Assembly (NCBI RefSeq): GCF_014698035.1 | Contig: NZ_JACJSF010000015.1 | Coordinates: 1 to 64,000 of the forward strand | Source of the DNA: Desmonostoc muscorum FACHB-395 | GTDB lineage: Bacteria; Cyanobacteriota; Cyanobacteriia; Cyanobacteriales; Nostocaceae | Direction: 5' to 3' | Length of the DNA stretch: 64,000 nucleotides | Part shown: positions 9,573-18,110 of the stretch, piece after piece | Numbering within the stretch: the stretch's first letter is position 1 | Layout: each line of letters starts with the position of its first letter | Notes under the pieces: generated by a model | Databases searched by the model: none | Seen by the model: only the letters and a program-made list of their open reading frames with translations | What the model was told of the DNA's origin: nothing | Position numbers and translations under genes: made by a program

Positions 9573-10256
9573 ATGCGTTATTCTGTATTAGCCACTGACT
9601 ACGACGGTACACTAGCAACTGACAATCATGTAAATGAAAAGACTTTGGCAGCACTTTCACGTCTGCGGAGTTCTGGTTACAAACTTATCTTGGTGACAGG
9701 CAGACAGCTAGATGAATTGCTGCAAGTTTTTGTACAAGTAGATTTATTTGATTATGTAGTGGCAGAAAACGGCGCTTTGCTGTACTCACCAGCTACCCGT
9801 CAGGAGAAATTATTAGGTTCGCAACCATCAGCAGAATTTATTAACGCATTGCGCTCACGCCAAGTTAAGTCTCTGTCAGTTGGTTGTGTAATTGTTGCCA
9901 CTTGGCATCCCCAAGAAAGCATAGTTTTAGAAACTATTCGCGATATGGGATTAGAATTACAAGTCATATTGAATAAAGGTGCAGTGATGGTGCTACCCTC
10001 AGGAATTAACAAAGCCACAGGTTTAGCCGCAGCTTTGGCTGAGATGCAGTTATCACCTGAAAATGTAATCGGCATTGGTGATGCAGAAAATGACCATGAT
10101 TTCCTCAATTTTTGTGGTTGTTCAGTAGCAGTTGCTAATGCTTGGCCAGCGCTCAAAGAGCGTGTGGATTTTGTGACTAATGGTAGCCGGGGAGATGGTG
10201 TTATAAAATTAATTGAAAAACTCATCACCTCAAATTTAGCTGAATTTGGCCATTAA
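9573..10256 (+). CDS. HAD-superfamily hydrolase, Cof-like
   Basis: A roughly 227-residue soluble phosphatase-like protein. Motif I is ATDYDGTLA (nucleophile Asp plus DxT), motif II VTGRQ, the Lys of motif III lies near INKATGLAAAL, and motif IV is GIGDAENDHDFL. The C2-type cap and ENGALLY segment fit the Cof/sucrose-phosphatase-like branch, which acts on small phosphorylated metabolites or sugars. I chose the ATG at 9573; an upstream TTG at 9561 would add four residues. Monocistronic, divergent from the chemotaxis operon. Substrate unknown. Confidence 0.85.
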   Translation: MRYSVLATDYDGTLATDNHVNEKTLAALSRLRSSGYKLILVTGRQLDELLQVFVQVDLFDYVVAENGALLYSPATRQEKLLGSQPSAEFINALRSRQVKSLSVGCVIVATWHPQESIVLETIRDMGLELQVILNKGAVMVLPSGINKATGLAAALAEMQLSPENVIGIGDAENDHDFLNFCGCSVAVANAWPALKERVDFVTNGSRGDGVIKLIEKLITSNLAEFGH

Positions 10257-10273
10257 TTTGAGTAGGTTTATGC

Positions 10274-10301
10274 AAAAAAAGGAGAGTGTTGCTACTCTCC
10301 T
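10274..10301 (-). terminator. Intrinsic terminator of the Arg/Glu-repeat gene
   Basis: On the minus strand, AGGAGAGT, a 6-nt loop and ACTCTCCT form a perfect 8-bp stem followed at once by seven T residues. It lies about 30 bp past the stop of the gene at 10334-10654 and so ends that transcript. Confidence 0.85.
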
Positions 10302-10333
10302 AACGTAATATGAGTGAGTTAAAATTTATTTTC

Positions 10334-10654
10334 TTAGTGATGAAGTCTCGCTTGACGTTCACGCAGTTCGCGAGCGTGTTGTTCACGAGCTTGGCGCTCA
10401 CGCAATTCACGAGCGCGTTGTTCACGAGCTTGACGTTCACGCAATTCACGAGCTTGGCGCTCACGTAATTCACGAGCGCGTTGTTCACGGACTTGACGTT
10501 CGTGTTGGAATTTACTGTTATTAAAAGCTACAGTATTACCATTAAAACGATCGCGATCGGATTTAAATTCAGCAGCATTAGCATTTTGAGAAATAGCAGC
10601 AATTGAAGCCGCTGCTAATAAGCCCCCAAGAAGAATAGATTTAAAGCGGTTCAT
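10334..10654 (-). CDS. Secreted Arg/Glu-rich repeat protein
   Basis: A 106-residue protein starting at the ATG at 10654, preceded by AAAGGA. Residues 1-28 form a signal peptide (MNRFKSILLGGLLAAASIAA then ending near NANA-AE). After a short linker the rest is a repeated charged helix built of RERQAREQRAREL units, ending LHH. Roughly half of this segment is Arg plus Glu, and the DNA is itself a minisatellite of about 21-33 bp units. It would be exported to the periplasm or beyond and form a long single helix. No known domain; function unknown. A strong terminator follows. Confidence 0.7.
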   Translation of the reverse strand: MNRFKSILLGGLLAAASIAAISQNANAAEFKSDRDRFNGNTVAFNNSKFQHERQVREQRARELRERQARELRERQAREQRARELRERQAREQHARELRERQARLHH

Positions 10655-10924
10655 ATATCCTTTAATCTGCCTTGCGTTACTTGATTTGTACATCCTCAAT
10701 GTAATCGGAATAATCAGTTATACGCCTGTATACAAAGTCATGTTGAAATAGTTACAAAAGTAACTAATATTAGGATGCATATTTGATTTTTTAAAATTTA
10801 TAACGTTCAAAACCTTACCTGAAATGGGTTATGCCCTAGTGGTCTGTCCCATTAAATTTGAGAGATAACCCGGATTTCTCACGATACTGTAGGGAGGGGA
10901 GTGTGGGGAGTGTGGGGAGTGTGG

Positions 10925-11057
10925 CAGGGTGGATTAATTGTCTAGAGAGAAAAATTAAAACCCTCATTCTTGCGTTCATAAATCCAGTTCCCCTGTTAGC
11001 AGGCTGACGAGGTTACGGGGATTACAAATTTTCTCTCCGCACAATTAATCCACCCTG
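10925..11057. repeat. 133-bp element with 32-bp imperfect terminal inverted repeats
   Basis: The left arm begins CAGGGTGGATTAATTGT and the right arm is its reverse complement ending ACAATTAATCCACCCTG; 28 of 32 positions pair by my count. It is flanked on both sides by GGGAGTGTGG units, as if inserted into a minisatellite. The size and structure are those of a MITE-like palindromic element. Confidence 0.6.
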
Positions 11058-11117
11058 GGGAGTGTGGGGAGTGTGGGGGGTAAGACTTCTTCCCCATCCT
11101 CCCACACCTCCCACACT

Positions 11118-11147
11118 CCTAGATTTCTCACAAGTGAGAAATCTAGG
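11118..11147. repeat. Perfect 30-bp palindrome
   Basis: CCTAGATTTCTCAC, AA, GTGAGAAATCTAGG: 14-bp perfect arms with a 2-nt centre. The same half (GGATTTCTCAC) also occurs near 10871, so it is likely a piece of a dispersed repeat rather than an operator. Confidence 0.6.
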
Positions 11148-11568
11148 ATAAGTAGGCCGGCGCAATTAAGGCTAACTGGCTAAGGCTGTCATTTGTCATT
11201 AGTGAATGGCACTAAGAAAAGCTGAAACCTCCTCAGGGCATGGTATGGGAGGTGTGGAAGGATGGGGAGGCAATGCAGTATTTGTTGATATGCAGTTATT
11301 CAATTTCTCCTCTTTATCCCCACACTTCCCCCACTCCCCACACTCCCCACACTCAAAAAGCAAGTTATATCAGGGCTTTGCGATTAACAAGCGTGCCATT
11401 CGGTCATTAGTAAAGATTTTAAGCCTATTTACGTTTCGTAATATACTTGAGTTTTTTCGCGCCAATTTACTTAAGAGAACGAACCGCGTTCGCGCAGAGA
11501 AGGAAGAAGGAAAGAAGAGAAATTGAAGAATTTATCTACTCGTCAAAATTAATGACATGAACCACTAG

Positions 11569-11957
11569 TATGCCTAGCAAGACTCAAGCCGGATTGCTAT
11601 ATTTAGAGAGGATTATTCAAAACCTTATATAACTGAAAATCTCAAGAGACTCCCTGTACAGGACATTTTTCTCCCTTGAAGTTAGTGTTTAGCCTTGTGG
11701 CAAATGCGAGCGCCTACCTGCTTGAAAGCAAACCAGCGCTCATAGTGCAGTGCTACATAAGACGACAAAGCACAGCCACAGCCGGAAATTTTCTCTACAA
11801 AAGGTAGAAGGTGTGATCGCAAAGTTAAAAAATGCAGACAATAATTTCGTTACAACAGCAAAGTTCAGCTCTACTGACTCTCATGCTTGCAGTTGAGGAG
11901 CAATTAATTTATTTGCTGCCTAGCCTATTAGCTCATGCAGTTTTGGAAAATTAAAAA
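11569..11957. other. Gap before tRNA-Leu, no feature recognised
   Basis: AT-rich sequence with stops in all frames read. I see no conserved gene, hairpin with T-tract or repeat array here. Confidence 0.5.
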
Positions 11958-12039
11958 TGCGGATAAAAGGACTTGAACCTTCACTCCTTTCGGAACTAGA
12001 ACCTAAATCTAGCGCGTCTGCCAATTTCGCCATATCCGC
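11958..12039 (-). tRNA. tRNA-Leu (anticodon UAG)
   Basis: On the minus strand the 82-nt sequence folds as a class II tRNA: acceptor stem GCGGATA paired with TATCCGC, D arm with TTGGCAGACGC, anticodon stem CTAGA/TCTAG around loop TTTAGGT (anticodon TAG), a long variable arm (TTCCGAAAGGAGT), and T arm GAAGG-TTCAAGT-CCTTT. Discriminator base is A and no CCA is encoded. The long variable arm and the identity elements fit leucine. Confidence 0.95.
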
Positions 12040-12089
12040 ATCAGTTTACTATCATACCATAAGAAATTATCTTTGGGAATAGGGAATTA

Positions 12090-12210
12090 GGGGGACAAGG
12101 TGACAAGGTGACAAAAGTTTAGAACTTACAACAAGTCTTTCCCCTTGTCCCCAATTCTCCTTGTCCCCAATTCTCCTTGTCCCCAAGTCCTTTTTCCCAT
12201 TCCCAATGCC
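12090..12210. repeat. GGGACAAGG/CCTTGTCCCC short tandem repeats
   Basis: Units of GGTGACAA on the left and TCTCCTTGTCCCCAAT on the right fill the gap between the tRNA and the alr stop. The same family recurs at 19270-19400, 55560-55620 and 63305-63380. Confidence 0.7.
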
Positions 12211-12220
12211 CCATACCCAA

Positions 12221-13408
12221 TTACATAACCGCAACACGAGGCAGACGATGCTTGAAGCCGCAGAGAATTTCCCAAGAAATAGTGTTTAGTTGTTCTGCCC
12301 AATCGTCTGCGGAAATTTGTTCTTTTCCCTGTTCCCCTAGCAAAGTGACTACTTCTCCTTCTTGGATATTGGGTATAGCACTTACATCCAACATCAACTG
12401 ATCCATTGTAATTGTGCCGATTTGCGACACTCTCTGACCACGAATTAACACCTGCATTTTGTTAGAAAGACTGCGAGGAACGCCGTCAGCATAACCAATG
12501 CCGACAACAGCGAGGCGAAGTTCACGCGGGGCAATAAATTTATGCCCGTAGCTAACAGCAGTTCCTGCGGCAATTGTTTTAACTTGGGTGACTCGTGCCT
12601 TAAGTTGCAAAACGGGCTTGAGGTCGATCGCATTTTGTAAATGCGGTGCTGGGTAAAGTCCGTAAACAGCTAAACCTACTCGCACAATGTCGTAATGCAA
12701 TGCCGGATTTGTGAGTGCAGCTGCTGAGTTTGCCAAGTGCAAGCAAGGCACTTCAATTCCCATAGCTTTGATTTGAGCGATCGCTTCCTCAAATCGTCTA
12801 TGCTGTTCTTCCATTGCCGTTGTATCAGGATCGTCTGCTGTTGCCAAATGAGAATAAATGCTGGCAATCGATAGATGTGGTAAGCGCTGCACTAATTGCA
12901 CAAATTCACCAGCTTGCTGCCAATTAGTTCCTAATCTAGACATACCCGTGTCTAATTTGATGTGTACGGGCACTGGCGAACCATGATTCATGGATTCCAG
13001 GATATTGGAAAATACCAAAGCTTGTTTAGGGCTACAGAGTGTGGGCTGAAGTTTCCATTGTGCGATCGCATGAATCTGCTCTGGTGTATGAGTTGCTCCT
13101 AAAATCAAAATGGGCGCTTCAATCCCGCCTTCTCGCAATTGAATAGCTTCTGGAACTGTAGCGACTCCCAGCCAACTAGCTCCCGATTGAATTACAGTTT
13201 GGGCAACTGTCACCGCACCATGTCCATAAGCATCAGCTTTTACTACTGCCATCAACTGGGTACGCGGTGATAAAAACTGCACCAATTGCTGTACGTTGTA
13301 CGACAACGCCCCCAAATCAATTTCTACCCAAGCTCGTTGCGAAAACCACGCGTAGGTGTCGCACTGCTGATTAGGAACTACACCAGGGATTTGTTTGCGA
13401 CTTAACAT
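12221..13408 (-). CDS. alr: Alanine racemase
   Basis: A 395-residue PLP enzyme that interconverts L- and D-alanine for peptidoglycan. The PLP lysine lies in MAVVKADAYGHG (about residue 58), the second catalytic residue region is YGHKFIAPRELRLAVVGIGYADG, and the C-terminal domain has TMDQLMLDVS and GFKHRLPRV. Length is close to the family's usual 360-400, with a 25-residue N-terminal extension before WVEIDLGAL. It is monocistronic, downstream of tRNA-Leu in the opposite sense of flow. Nothing abnormal in the catalytic residues seen. Confidence 0.95.
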   Translation of the reverse strand: MLSRKQIPGVVPNQQCDTYAWFSQRAWVEIDLGALSYNVQQLVQFLSPRTQLMAVVKADAYGHGAVTVAQTVIQSGASWLGVATVPEAIQLREGGIEAPILILGATHTPEQIHAIAQWKLQPTLCSPKQALVFSNILESMNHGSPVPVHIKLDTGMSRLGTNWQQAGEFVQLVQRLPHLSIASIYSHLATADDPDTTAMEEQHRRFEEAIAQIKAMGIEVPCLHLANSAAALTNPALHYDIVRVGLAVYGLYPAPHLQNAIDLKPVLQLKARVTQVKTIAAGTAVSYGHKFIAPRELRLAVVGIGYADGVPRSLSNKMQVLIRGQRVSQIGTITMDQLMLDVSAIPNIQEGEVVTLLGEQGKEQISADDWAEQLNTISWEILCGFKHRLPRVAVM

Positions 13409-13801
13409 TTGTACTGACTCCTATCCCACCACGGCTAAACTTTCAAGTTATCTATCTATACACGCTCCTAAAAGCGAGATCAGATTAAATAGGAAGTTTA
13501 ACCTTCATATTGGAAGTGATACAAGATGTTGCAGTAGTAAACTAAAAGTTAAGATTTATGAGTAGGGAGTTAAAGGTAAATCTTATGGCTCGGTTTTTTG
13601 CTGTGTTATTTGCATTAACCTACGTAAAATCCTTGGTGTGACGTTAGAAGTTTTACTTCCAAACTCCTAACTCTTCACTCATAACTCTTAAGTCATAAAT
13701 TAATTGCCGAATTCTGCCGAAAGTATAATTTATTCTCATCTCCCTAGCAGGGTGTATTTGTGTTAACATTTATGTAAAGCTAATACCCTGAGCGCAGATA
13801 A
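13409..13801. other. Divergent gap between alr and the HNH gene
   Basis: About 390 bp, with the promoters of both neighbours presumably inside. It holds degenerate AACTCCTAACTCTTCACTCATAAC-type heptads around 13660-13690 and no credible gene. Confidence 0.5.
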
Positions 13802-14299
13802 ATGGGGAAGGTTTTAGTCTTAAACGCATCTTACGAACCTCTCAATATAACGAGTTGGCGGCGTGCTGTGGTTCTGTTAATCAAGGGCAAAGCAGAACGT
13901 GTAGAACACAACGGTAAATTTTTGTACTCGGATTTTCCGTTGCCGACCGTAATCCGGTTACGTCATTACGTGCGTGTTCCTTATAAAGAAATTCCTCTAA
14001 CTCGCCGAAATATATTGCACCGTGATGGTCATGCCTGTCAATACTGTGGTTACACAGGAGATGAGTTGACTCTAGACCATGTAATACCGCGATCGCGCGG
14101 CGGGGGCGATGCCTGGGAGAACATTGTGACAGCTTGTGTTCGTTGCAATGTAAAAAAAGGCAGTCGGACTCCCCATGAAGCTCACATGCCTTTACGCCAT
14201 CCTCCTCGCCAACCTTATAGCAGCCTCTATTTCGAAGTCAGCAAACATCTTAAGAGTGGACTGCATACAGAGTGGCAAAAGTATGTTATAGGTCTTTGA
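13802..14299 (+). CDS. HNH endonuclease family protein
   Basis: A 165-residue protein with a beta-rich N-terminus (VLVLNASYEPLNITSWRRAV) and an HNH fold: CQYCG zinc knuckle, DHVIPRSRGG as the catalytic beta-beta-alpha motif, then NIVTACVRCNVKKG with the second CxxC. Proteins of this size and layout are single-copy and widely conserved in cyanobacteria, outside phages and restriction systems. Its natural substrate is not known; a role in DNA or RNA processing is inference. Confidence 0.85.
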   Translation: MGKVLVLNASYEPLNITSWRRAVVLLIKGKAERVEHNGKFLYSDFPLPTVIRLRHYVRVPYKEIPLTRRNILHRDGHACQYCGYTGDELTLDHVIPRSRGGGDAWENIVTACVRCNVKKGSRTPHEAHMPLRHPPRQPYSSLYFEVSKHLKSGLHTEWQKYVIGL

Positions 14300-14965
14300 G
14301 TAAAAACGCAGAGGAGCAGAGGATAAAAAAGAAATACCTTATTGCTTTGGGAGCAACCCAACAGCTTTAGTAATGGAGTGTTGAAAAATTGGCGGCTATA
14401 TGGCTCGTCACAAAGGCGATCGCGTCTCGTAGATTGGCGCAATGGTCAATGCTCAAGCCTATACACTTATGTATGTGGTTCAACTTTTGCTAGGCATCCT
14501 CTCTGATTTCTGAGACTTTTCAAAGGGGATACAAACAGGCGTTGTTAATTAAAAGTAATTGTTAATTGCTCAATAGTCATAATAATGAGATTATTGAGCA
14601 TAAGAATATTTGAAATATTAAGGACTAACCCTAAAGTATAAGATAGAAAGTATACCCTAAGTCAGATAAAAAATTCAGATAAAAATCCTGCTGATTCAAT
14701 TTAAGGAAGAGAAAAAAGCTCCTCAAACAGATTTATGCTGCCAGATACAGCCGAATATACAAAACTTGCTTGTTTTCAGCACTCATATACCCTCTAGTGG
14801 AATTTAATTGATATCAAGCGCTGTTACTGACAAAAAATATACTTAGATGTATAGTGCAATGTCTTGATATTTTTGCGAAGATCAAAATAATGTGGCTACA
14901 TTCAGTGAATTGCTGATCTTAGTATTTCTGAATTAAAGGAGCCTCACACTTTAAAAAAGTTCCCT
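14300..14965. other. 666-bp gap; one stem-loop, no gene
   Basis: I find no credible gene. An inverted repeat TGCTCAATA / TATTGAGCA spans 14567-14600 with a 16-nt loop. The end near 14935 (AAAGGAG) is the upstream signal region of the DHH gene but about 25 bp from its ATG. Confidence 0.45.
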
Positions 14966-16252
14966 ATGTACTTGAATTCTCCCGTTACTCAGTTTGAGAG
15001 TTTGTCATTGACCACAGCAGAGCCAAACCCAGAGGAACCTGAAATCGAGAAAGCGCCAGTGGAAGTTGCATTTAAAAGTCCATCATTACCGCCATCGGTA
15101 GGTGACGGAGCTATATTTCTTAGTCACCGTGGTAATTCTCTGGCACAACAAAAGTCCGAAGAACTGCAAAAAACCCTCTTGGCACATCGACACGATCGCC
15201 AACTGGTAATTTTGCAAGATTTTCCTGACCCTGATGCCCTTTCTTGTGCATGGGCTTATCAGTTAATTGCCCAGCAATATGATATCAAATGCGAAATCAT
15301 TTATGCTGGCGCATTGAGCCATCAAGAAAATATTGCCTTGGTAAGGCTGACTAACTTACCTATCCAACGCTGGACACCGCAAACCTTGAAAACTAAAGAT
15401 TTGTCATCTTATCAAGGTTTTGTATTAATTGATAACCAGGGAACTACTTCACAGCTACTATCAGCAGTGCAGCAGGCTAAGATTCCCCTAGTGGTACTCG
15501 TTGACCATCATAGTATCCAAGGCGATCTGCAATCAGAGTTTGAGGATATCCGTCCTTACGTAAGAGCAACGGCAACAATTTTTACACAGTATCTCCAAAC
15601 GGGATTACTAGCATTAGATAGCAGCATAAATCAACACGTTAAATGTGCCACTGCCTTGATGCACGGCTTGCGATCGGATACAAATCGGTTAATGCAAGCG
15701 CAAGAAGAAGACTTTATGGCAGCTGCGTATTTAAGCCGATTTTATGATGCCCAATTGCTAAACGCCATTTTACAGGCGAACCGTTCCAAGCGGGTAATGG
15801 ATGTGATCGAGCGATCGCTAAAAAATCGCATCGTCCAAAATAACTTTTCCATTGCTGGTGTTGGTTACTTACGCTACGATGACCGCGATGCCATTCCCCA
15901 AGCGGCTGATTTTCTCGTCACCGAAGAAAACGTTCACACTGCTGTAGTTTACGGCATTGTTCACGATGAAGACGATGAACTGGAAATAGTCATCGGTTCC
16001 CTGAGAACTAGCAAACTTACCCTTGACCCTGATGAATTCATCAAAGAAGCCTTTGGACAAGATAGCGCCGGGCGGTTTTTTGGTGGTGGAAGAACAAGCG
16101 CAGGCGGCTTTGAAATTCCAATGGGCTTCTTATCTGGCAGCAACGAAAATTCCGCTTATGCGAAAATGAAGTGGGAAGTATTCGACGCTCAAATTAAGCA
16201 AAAACTGCTGAGGTTAGTTAATCCTAGAGATAATCCGATTCAGTCGGAGTAG
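14966..16252 (+). CDS. DHH-family phosphoesterase (NrnA/oligoribonuclease-like)
   Basis: A 428-residue protein. After an acidic, Pro-rich N-terminal stretch (about 1-70), the DHH domain shows the metal-binding series DFPDPDALSCAWAYQL, LIDNQG and VDHHSIQGD, and a DHHA1 domain follows with GRFFGGGRTSAGGFEIPMGF, the glycine-rich substrate-binding motif. Family members degrade nanoRNAs and/or dephosphorylate pAp. It is longer than bacterial NrnA (about 320) because of the N-terminal extension. Substrate is inferred from family only. Confidence 0.85.
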   Translation: MYLNSPVTQFESLSLTTAEPNPEEPEIEKAPVEVAFKSPSLPPSVGDGAIFLSHRGNSLAQQKSEELQKTLLAHRHDRQLVILQDFPDPDALSCAWAYQLIAQQYDIKCEIIYAGALSHQENIALVRLTNLPIQRWTPQTLKTKDLSSYQGFVLIDNQGTTSQLLSAVQQAKIPLVVLVDHHSIQGDLQSEFEDIRPYVRATATIFTQYLQTGLLALDSSINQHVKCATALMHGLRSDTNRLMQAQEEDFMAAAYLSRFYDAQLLNAILQANRSKRVMDVIERSLKNRIVQNNFSIAGVGYLRYDDRDAIPQAADFLVTEENVHTAVVYGIVHDEDDELEIVIGSLRTSKLTLDPDEFIKEAFGQDSAGRFFGGGRTSAGGFEIPMGFLSGSNENSAYAKMKWEVFDAQIKQKLLRLVNPRDNPIQSE

Positions 16253-16427
16253 AGGGAACTCAAGGAGAGGCGGAGAACTCCTAACTAATGCAGCAGTCAA
16301 AGTGTTTGTTCATATAGCATCCCTTCCCGATTTTTGATAAAAGTCGGGAATTTGGGTTTTATGACGAAGGCTGAATTAAATCAAAGTTAACTTGCGCCTA
16401 CTTATTTATTTGTGAAGAAGGAGCGCC

Positions 16428-16898
16428 ATGAAGTCTATAAAACTCCAAATCTTACAAACTCTGTATGAGCAAGATTTTTATGCTTGGGTAGAGCAGACAG
16501 CAGAGCTTTTGCGATCGCATCAATGGGACACGCTGGATTTAGAACACTTAATTGAGGAAGTGGTGGACTTGGGTAAGAGTCAACAGCGAGCGTTGCAAAG
16601 TGCGTTGCGGTTAGTCTTATCGCATTTGTTGAAATGGAAGTATCAACCAGAACATCGTAGTCGCAGTTGGAAAGTGACCATTACCCGTGAGCGACTGAAT
16701 ATAGATGAATTGCTGGAAGAAAGTCCCAGCTTGCGGCGTTTTTTAAATGATGCCGAGTGGATAAATACTACCTATCAAAGAGCGCGGCGAGAGGCAATAG
16801 TGGAAACAAGTTTATCAGAAGATAACTTTGCGATCGCTTGTCCGTTTTCTGTTGATGAGATTTTAGATTTAGACTTTTATCCTAACGCTGACGAATAA
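16428..16898 (+). CDS. DUF29 domain-containing protein
   Basis: A 156-residue protein with the DUF29 pattern: YEQDFYAWVEQTAELLRSHQWDTLD near the start, then LIEEVVDLGKSQQRALQSAL, LLKWKYQPEHRSRSWKVTI and a C-terminal CPFSVDEILDLDFYP. The family is expanded in cyanobacteria and its function is unknown. The ATG at 16428 has GGAG 7 nt upstream. Confidence 0.9.
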   Translation: MKSIKLQILQTLYEQDFYAWVEQTAELLRSHQWDTLDLEHLIEEVVDLGKSQQRALQSALRLVLSHLLKWKYQPEHRSRSWKVTITRERLNIDELLEESPSLRRFLNDAEWINTTYQRARREAIVETSLSEDNFAIACPFSVDEILDLDFYPNADE

Positions 16899-16998
16899 CC
16901 GTAATCTTGTCTTGTGAGTGATCGCTGAAAAATCGCATTGTGCAAAACGCTCATTGTATATTTAATTTAAAGAATGACAAGCTTTGTTTACCTAGATT

Positions 16999-17199
16999 AT
17001 GAGTACCCTAAATGAAGTAGAACTCGCTGTTAGTCAACTTTCACCAGAGGATTTAGCTGCTTTTCGTGCCTGGTTTGCGGAATTCGATGCAGCAGCCTGG
17101 GATAAACAGATTGAAGAAGATGTGGCTGCTGGTCGGTTAGATGAATTGGCAGAGAAAGCACTCAAACATCTCCGAGAAGATCGTTGTACTGACCTGTGA
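16999..17199 (+). CDS. Antitoxin-like small protein of a RelE/ParE-type pair
   Basis: A 66-residue acidic protein, starting LNEVELAVSQLSPEDLAAFRAWFAEFDAAAWDKQIEEDVAAGRLDELAEKALKHL in pattern (quoted in part). This pattern, ending in ALxxxR, is found in small antitoxins encoded just before a RelE-like toxin. Its stop overlaps the next frame's start by 4 bp (GTGA), which is typical translational coupling. The partner toxin is interrupted (see next entry). Confidence 0.8.
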   Translation: MSTLNEVELAVSQLSPEDLAAFRAWFAEFDAAAWDKQIEEDVAAGRLDELAEKALKHLREDRCTDL

Positions 17200-17456
17200 A
17201 ACATCAAGCAACCCCAGATTTTTGATATTACTATCACCAGTTACCAATTGATATCCAAGAGCTTGCTGATCGATGTTATGAGTTTCTTCGGGAAGATCCC
17301 AAATATCCATCATTGCATTTCAAAAAAGTTGGTCAGTTTTGGTCAGTGCGTATTGGTGTATATTATCGGGCGCTTGCTGTAAAAGAAGATGAAAATTTTG
17401 TATGGTTTTGGATTGGGTCACATCCAGAGTATGACAAATTGCTAAGTGGTAAATAG
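17196..17456 (+). pseudogene. RelE/ParE-like toxin, broken by an in-frame TGA
   Basis: From the GTG at 17196 the frame reads VKHQATPDF, then TGA (17223-17225), then continues open to a TAG at 17454 with FLREDPKYPSLHFKKVGQFW, SVRIGVYYRALAV and WFWIGSHPEYDKLL. These are hallmarks of the plasmid-stabilisation RelE-like family. Family members usually have Trp after the Phe at this spot, so a single TGG to TGA change explains the break. No in-frame restart codon is placed to yield a full domain. The gene is probably inactive, leaving the antitoxin alone; a sequencing error is the other explanation. Confidence 0.8.
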
Positions 17457-17507
17457 CGTTTTAAGATTGCCTAAGAGCAGCCTAACCGATCACTCATAAT
17501 ACAAAGT

Positions 17508-18002
17508 ATGGAATTATACTTAATTCGTCATGGCATCGCCGAAGACAAGGGATTAGGCATCAAGGATGAGGAACGCAGCCTTACCAAAGAAGGAAGGCAA
17601 AAAACTGAGAAAGTTGCCCAGAAACTTGTTAAATTGGGTTTAAGCTTTGATTTGATTCTCACCAGCCCCTTAGTGCGGGCCCGCCAAACGGCTGAAATCC
17701 TGATAGCAGAAAAACTAAGCTCTCAGTTAGAGGAATCTAGCCACCTCGCCCACGATGGTCAAATTTCTAATTGGCTCAAAGACTGGTTAGAACCGAGAAA
17801 TTATTCCCAAAATACCCAACTGGCGCTGGTTGGACACGAACCTGATTTGACCAATTGGGCAGAAATTCTCCTGTGGGGAGAAGTCAAAGAAAGCTTAGTC
17901 TTGAAAAAAGCAGGTATGATTGGGATAAAACTACCAGAAACAGGTTCTCCTCTGGGTCGGAGTCAGATGTTTTGGTTGACACCACCCAAGTACCTGCTAT
18001 AA
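17508..18002 (+). CDS. sixA: Phosphohistidine phosphatase SixA
   Basis: A 164-residue histidine phosphatase with the catalytic RHG in LYLIRHGIAED, the second Arg in TSPLVRARQTAEIL, and the second His in ALVGHEPDL. This is the compact SixA layout, which removes phosphate from His residues in phosphotransfer proteins. The sequence of the catalytic core is complete. It lies about 110 bp upstream of gltA on the same strand. Confidence 0.9.
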   Translation: MELYLIRHGIAEDKGLGIKDEERSLTKEGRQKTEKVAQKLVKLGLSFDLILTSPLVRARQTAEILIAEKLSSQLEESSHLAHDGQISNWLKDWLEPRNYSQNTQLALVGHEPDLTNWAEILLWGEVKESLVLKKAGMIGIKLPETGSPLGRSQMFWLTPPKYLL

Positions 18003-18110
18003 CAGTTTTCCAACATTTTCGATTGTTGTTAGAACGGCTACTGTTATGGCGACAATAAATTTCTGGTAAGTTAGCTTGATCAGATATTTCAAAAAGCAAA
18101 TGGTGGTGCC

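Larger units (their letters stand above)
10836..11568. mobile_element. Possible TA-flanked non-autonomous element with nested repeats
   Basis: The ends are imperfect inverted repeats: CTAGTGGTCTGTCCCATTAA at 10836 and, read on the other strand from 11568, CTAGTGGTTCATGTCATTAA, both continuing into TTTGA. Each end carries a TA as in IS630/Tc1-type insertion. No transposase is encoded inside. The interior holds GGGGAGTGT minisatellite units, a nested 133-bp inverted-repeat element and a 30-bp palindrome. An open frame at 11206-11526 is composed of these repeats and is rejected as a gene. Confidence 0.45.

Noticed and set aside
11206..11526. Open frame on the plus strand encoding a Pro/His/Ser repeat
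   Set aside because: It is translated CCCACACTCCC minisatellite with no family resemblance and lies inside a repeat-rich element.
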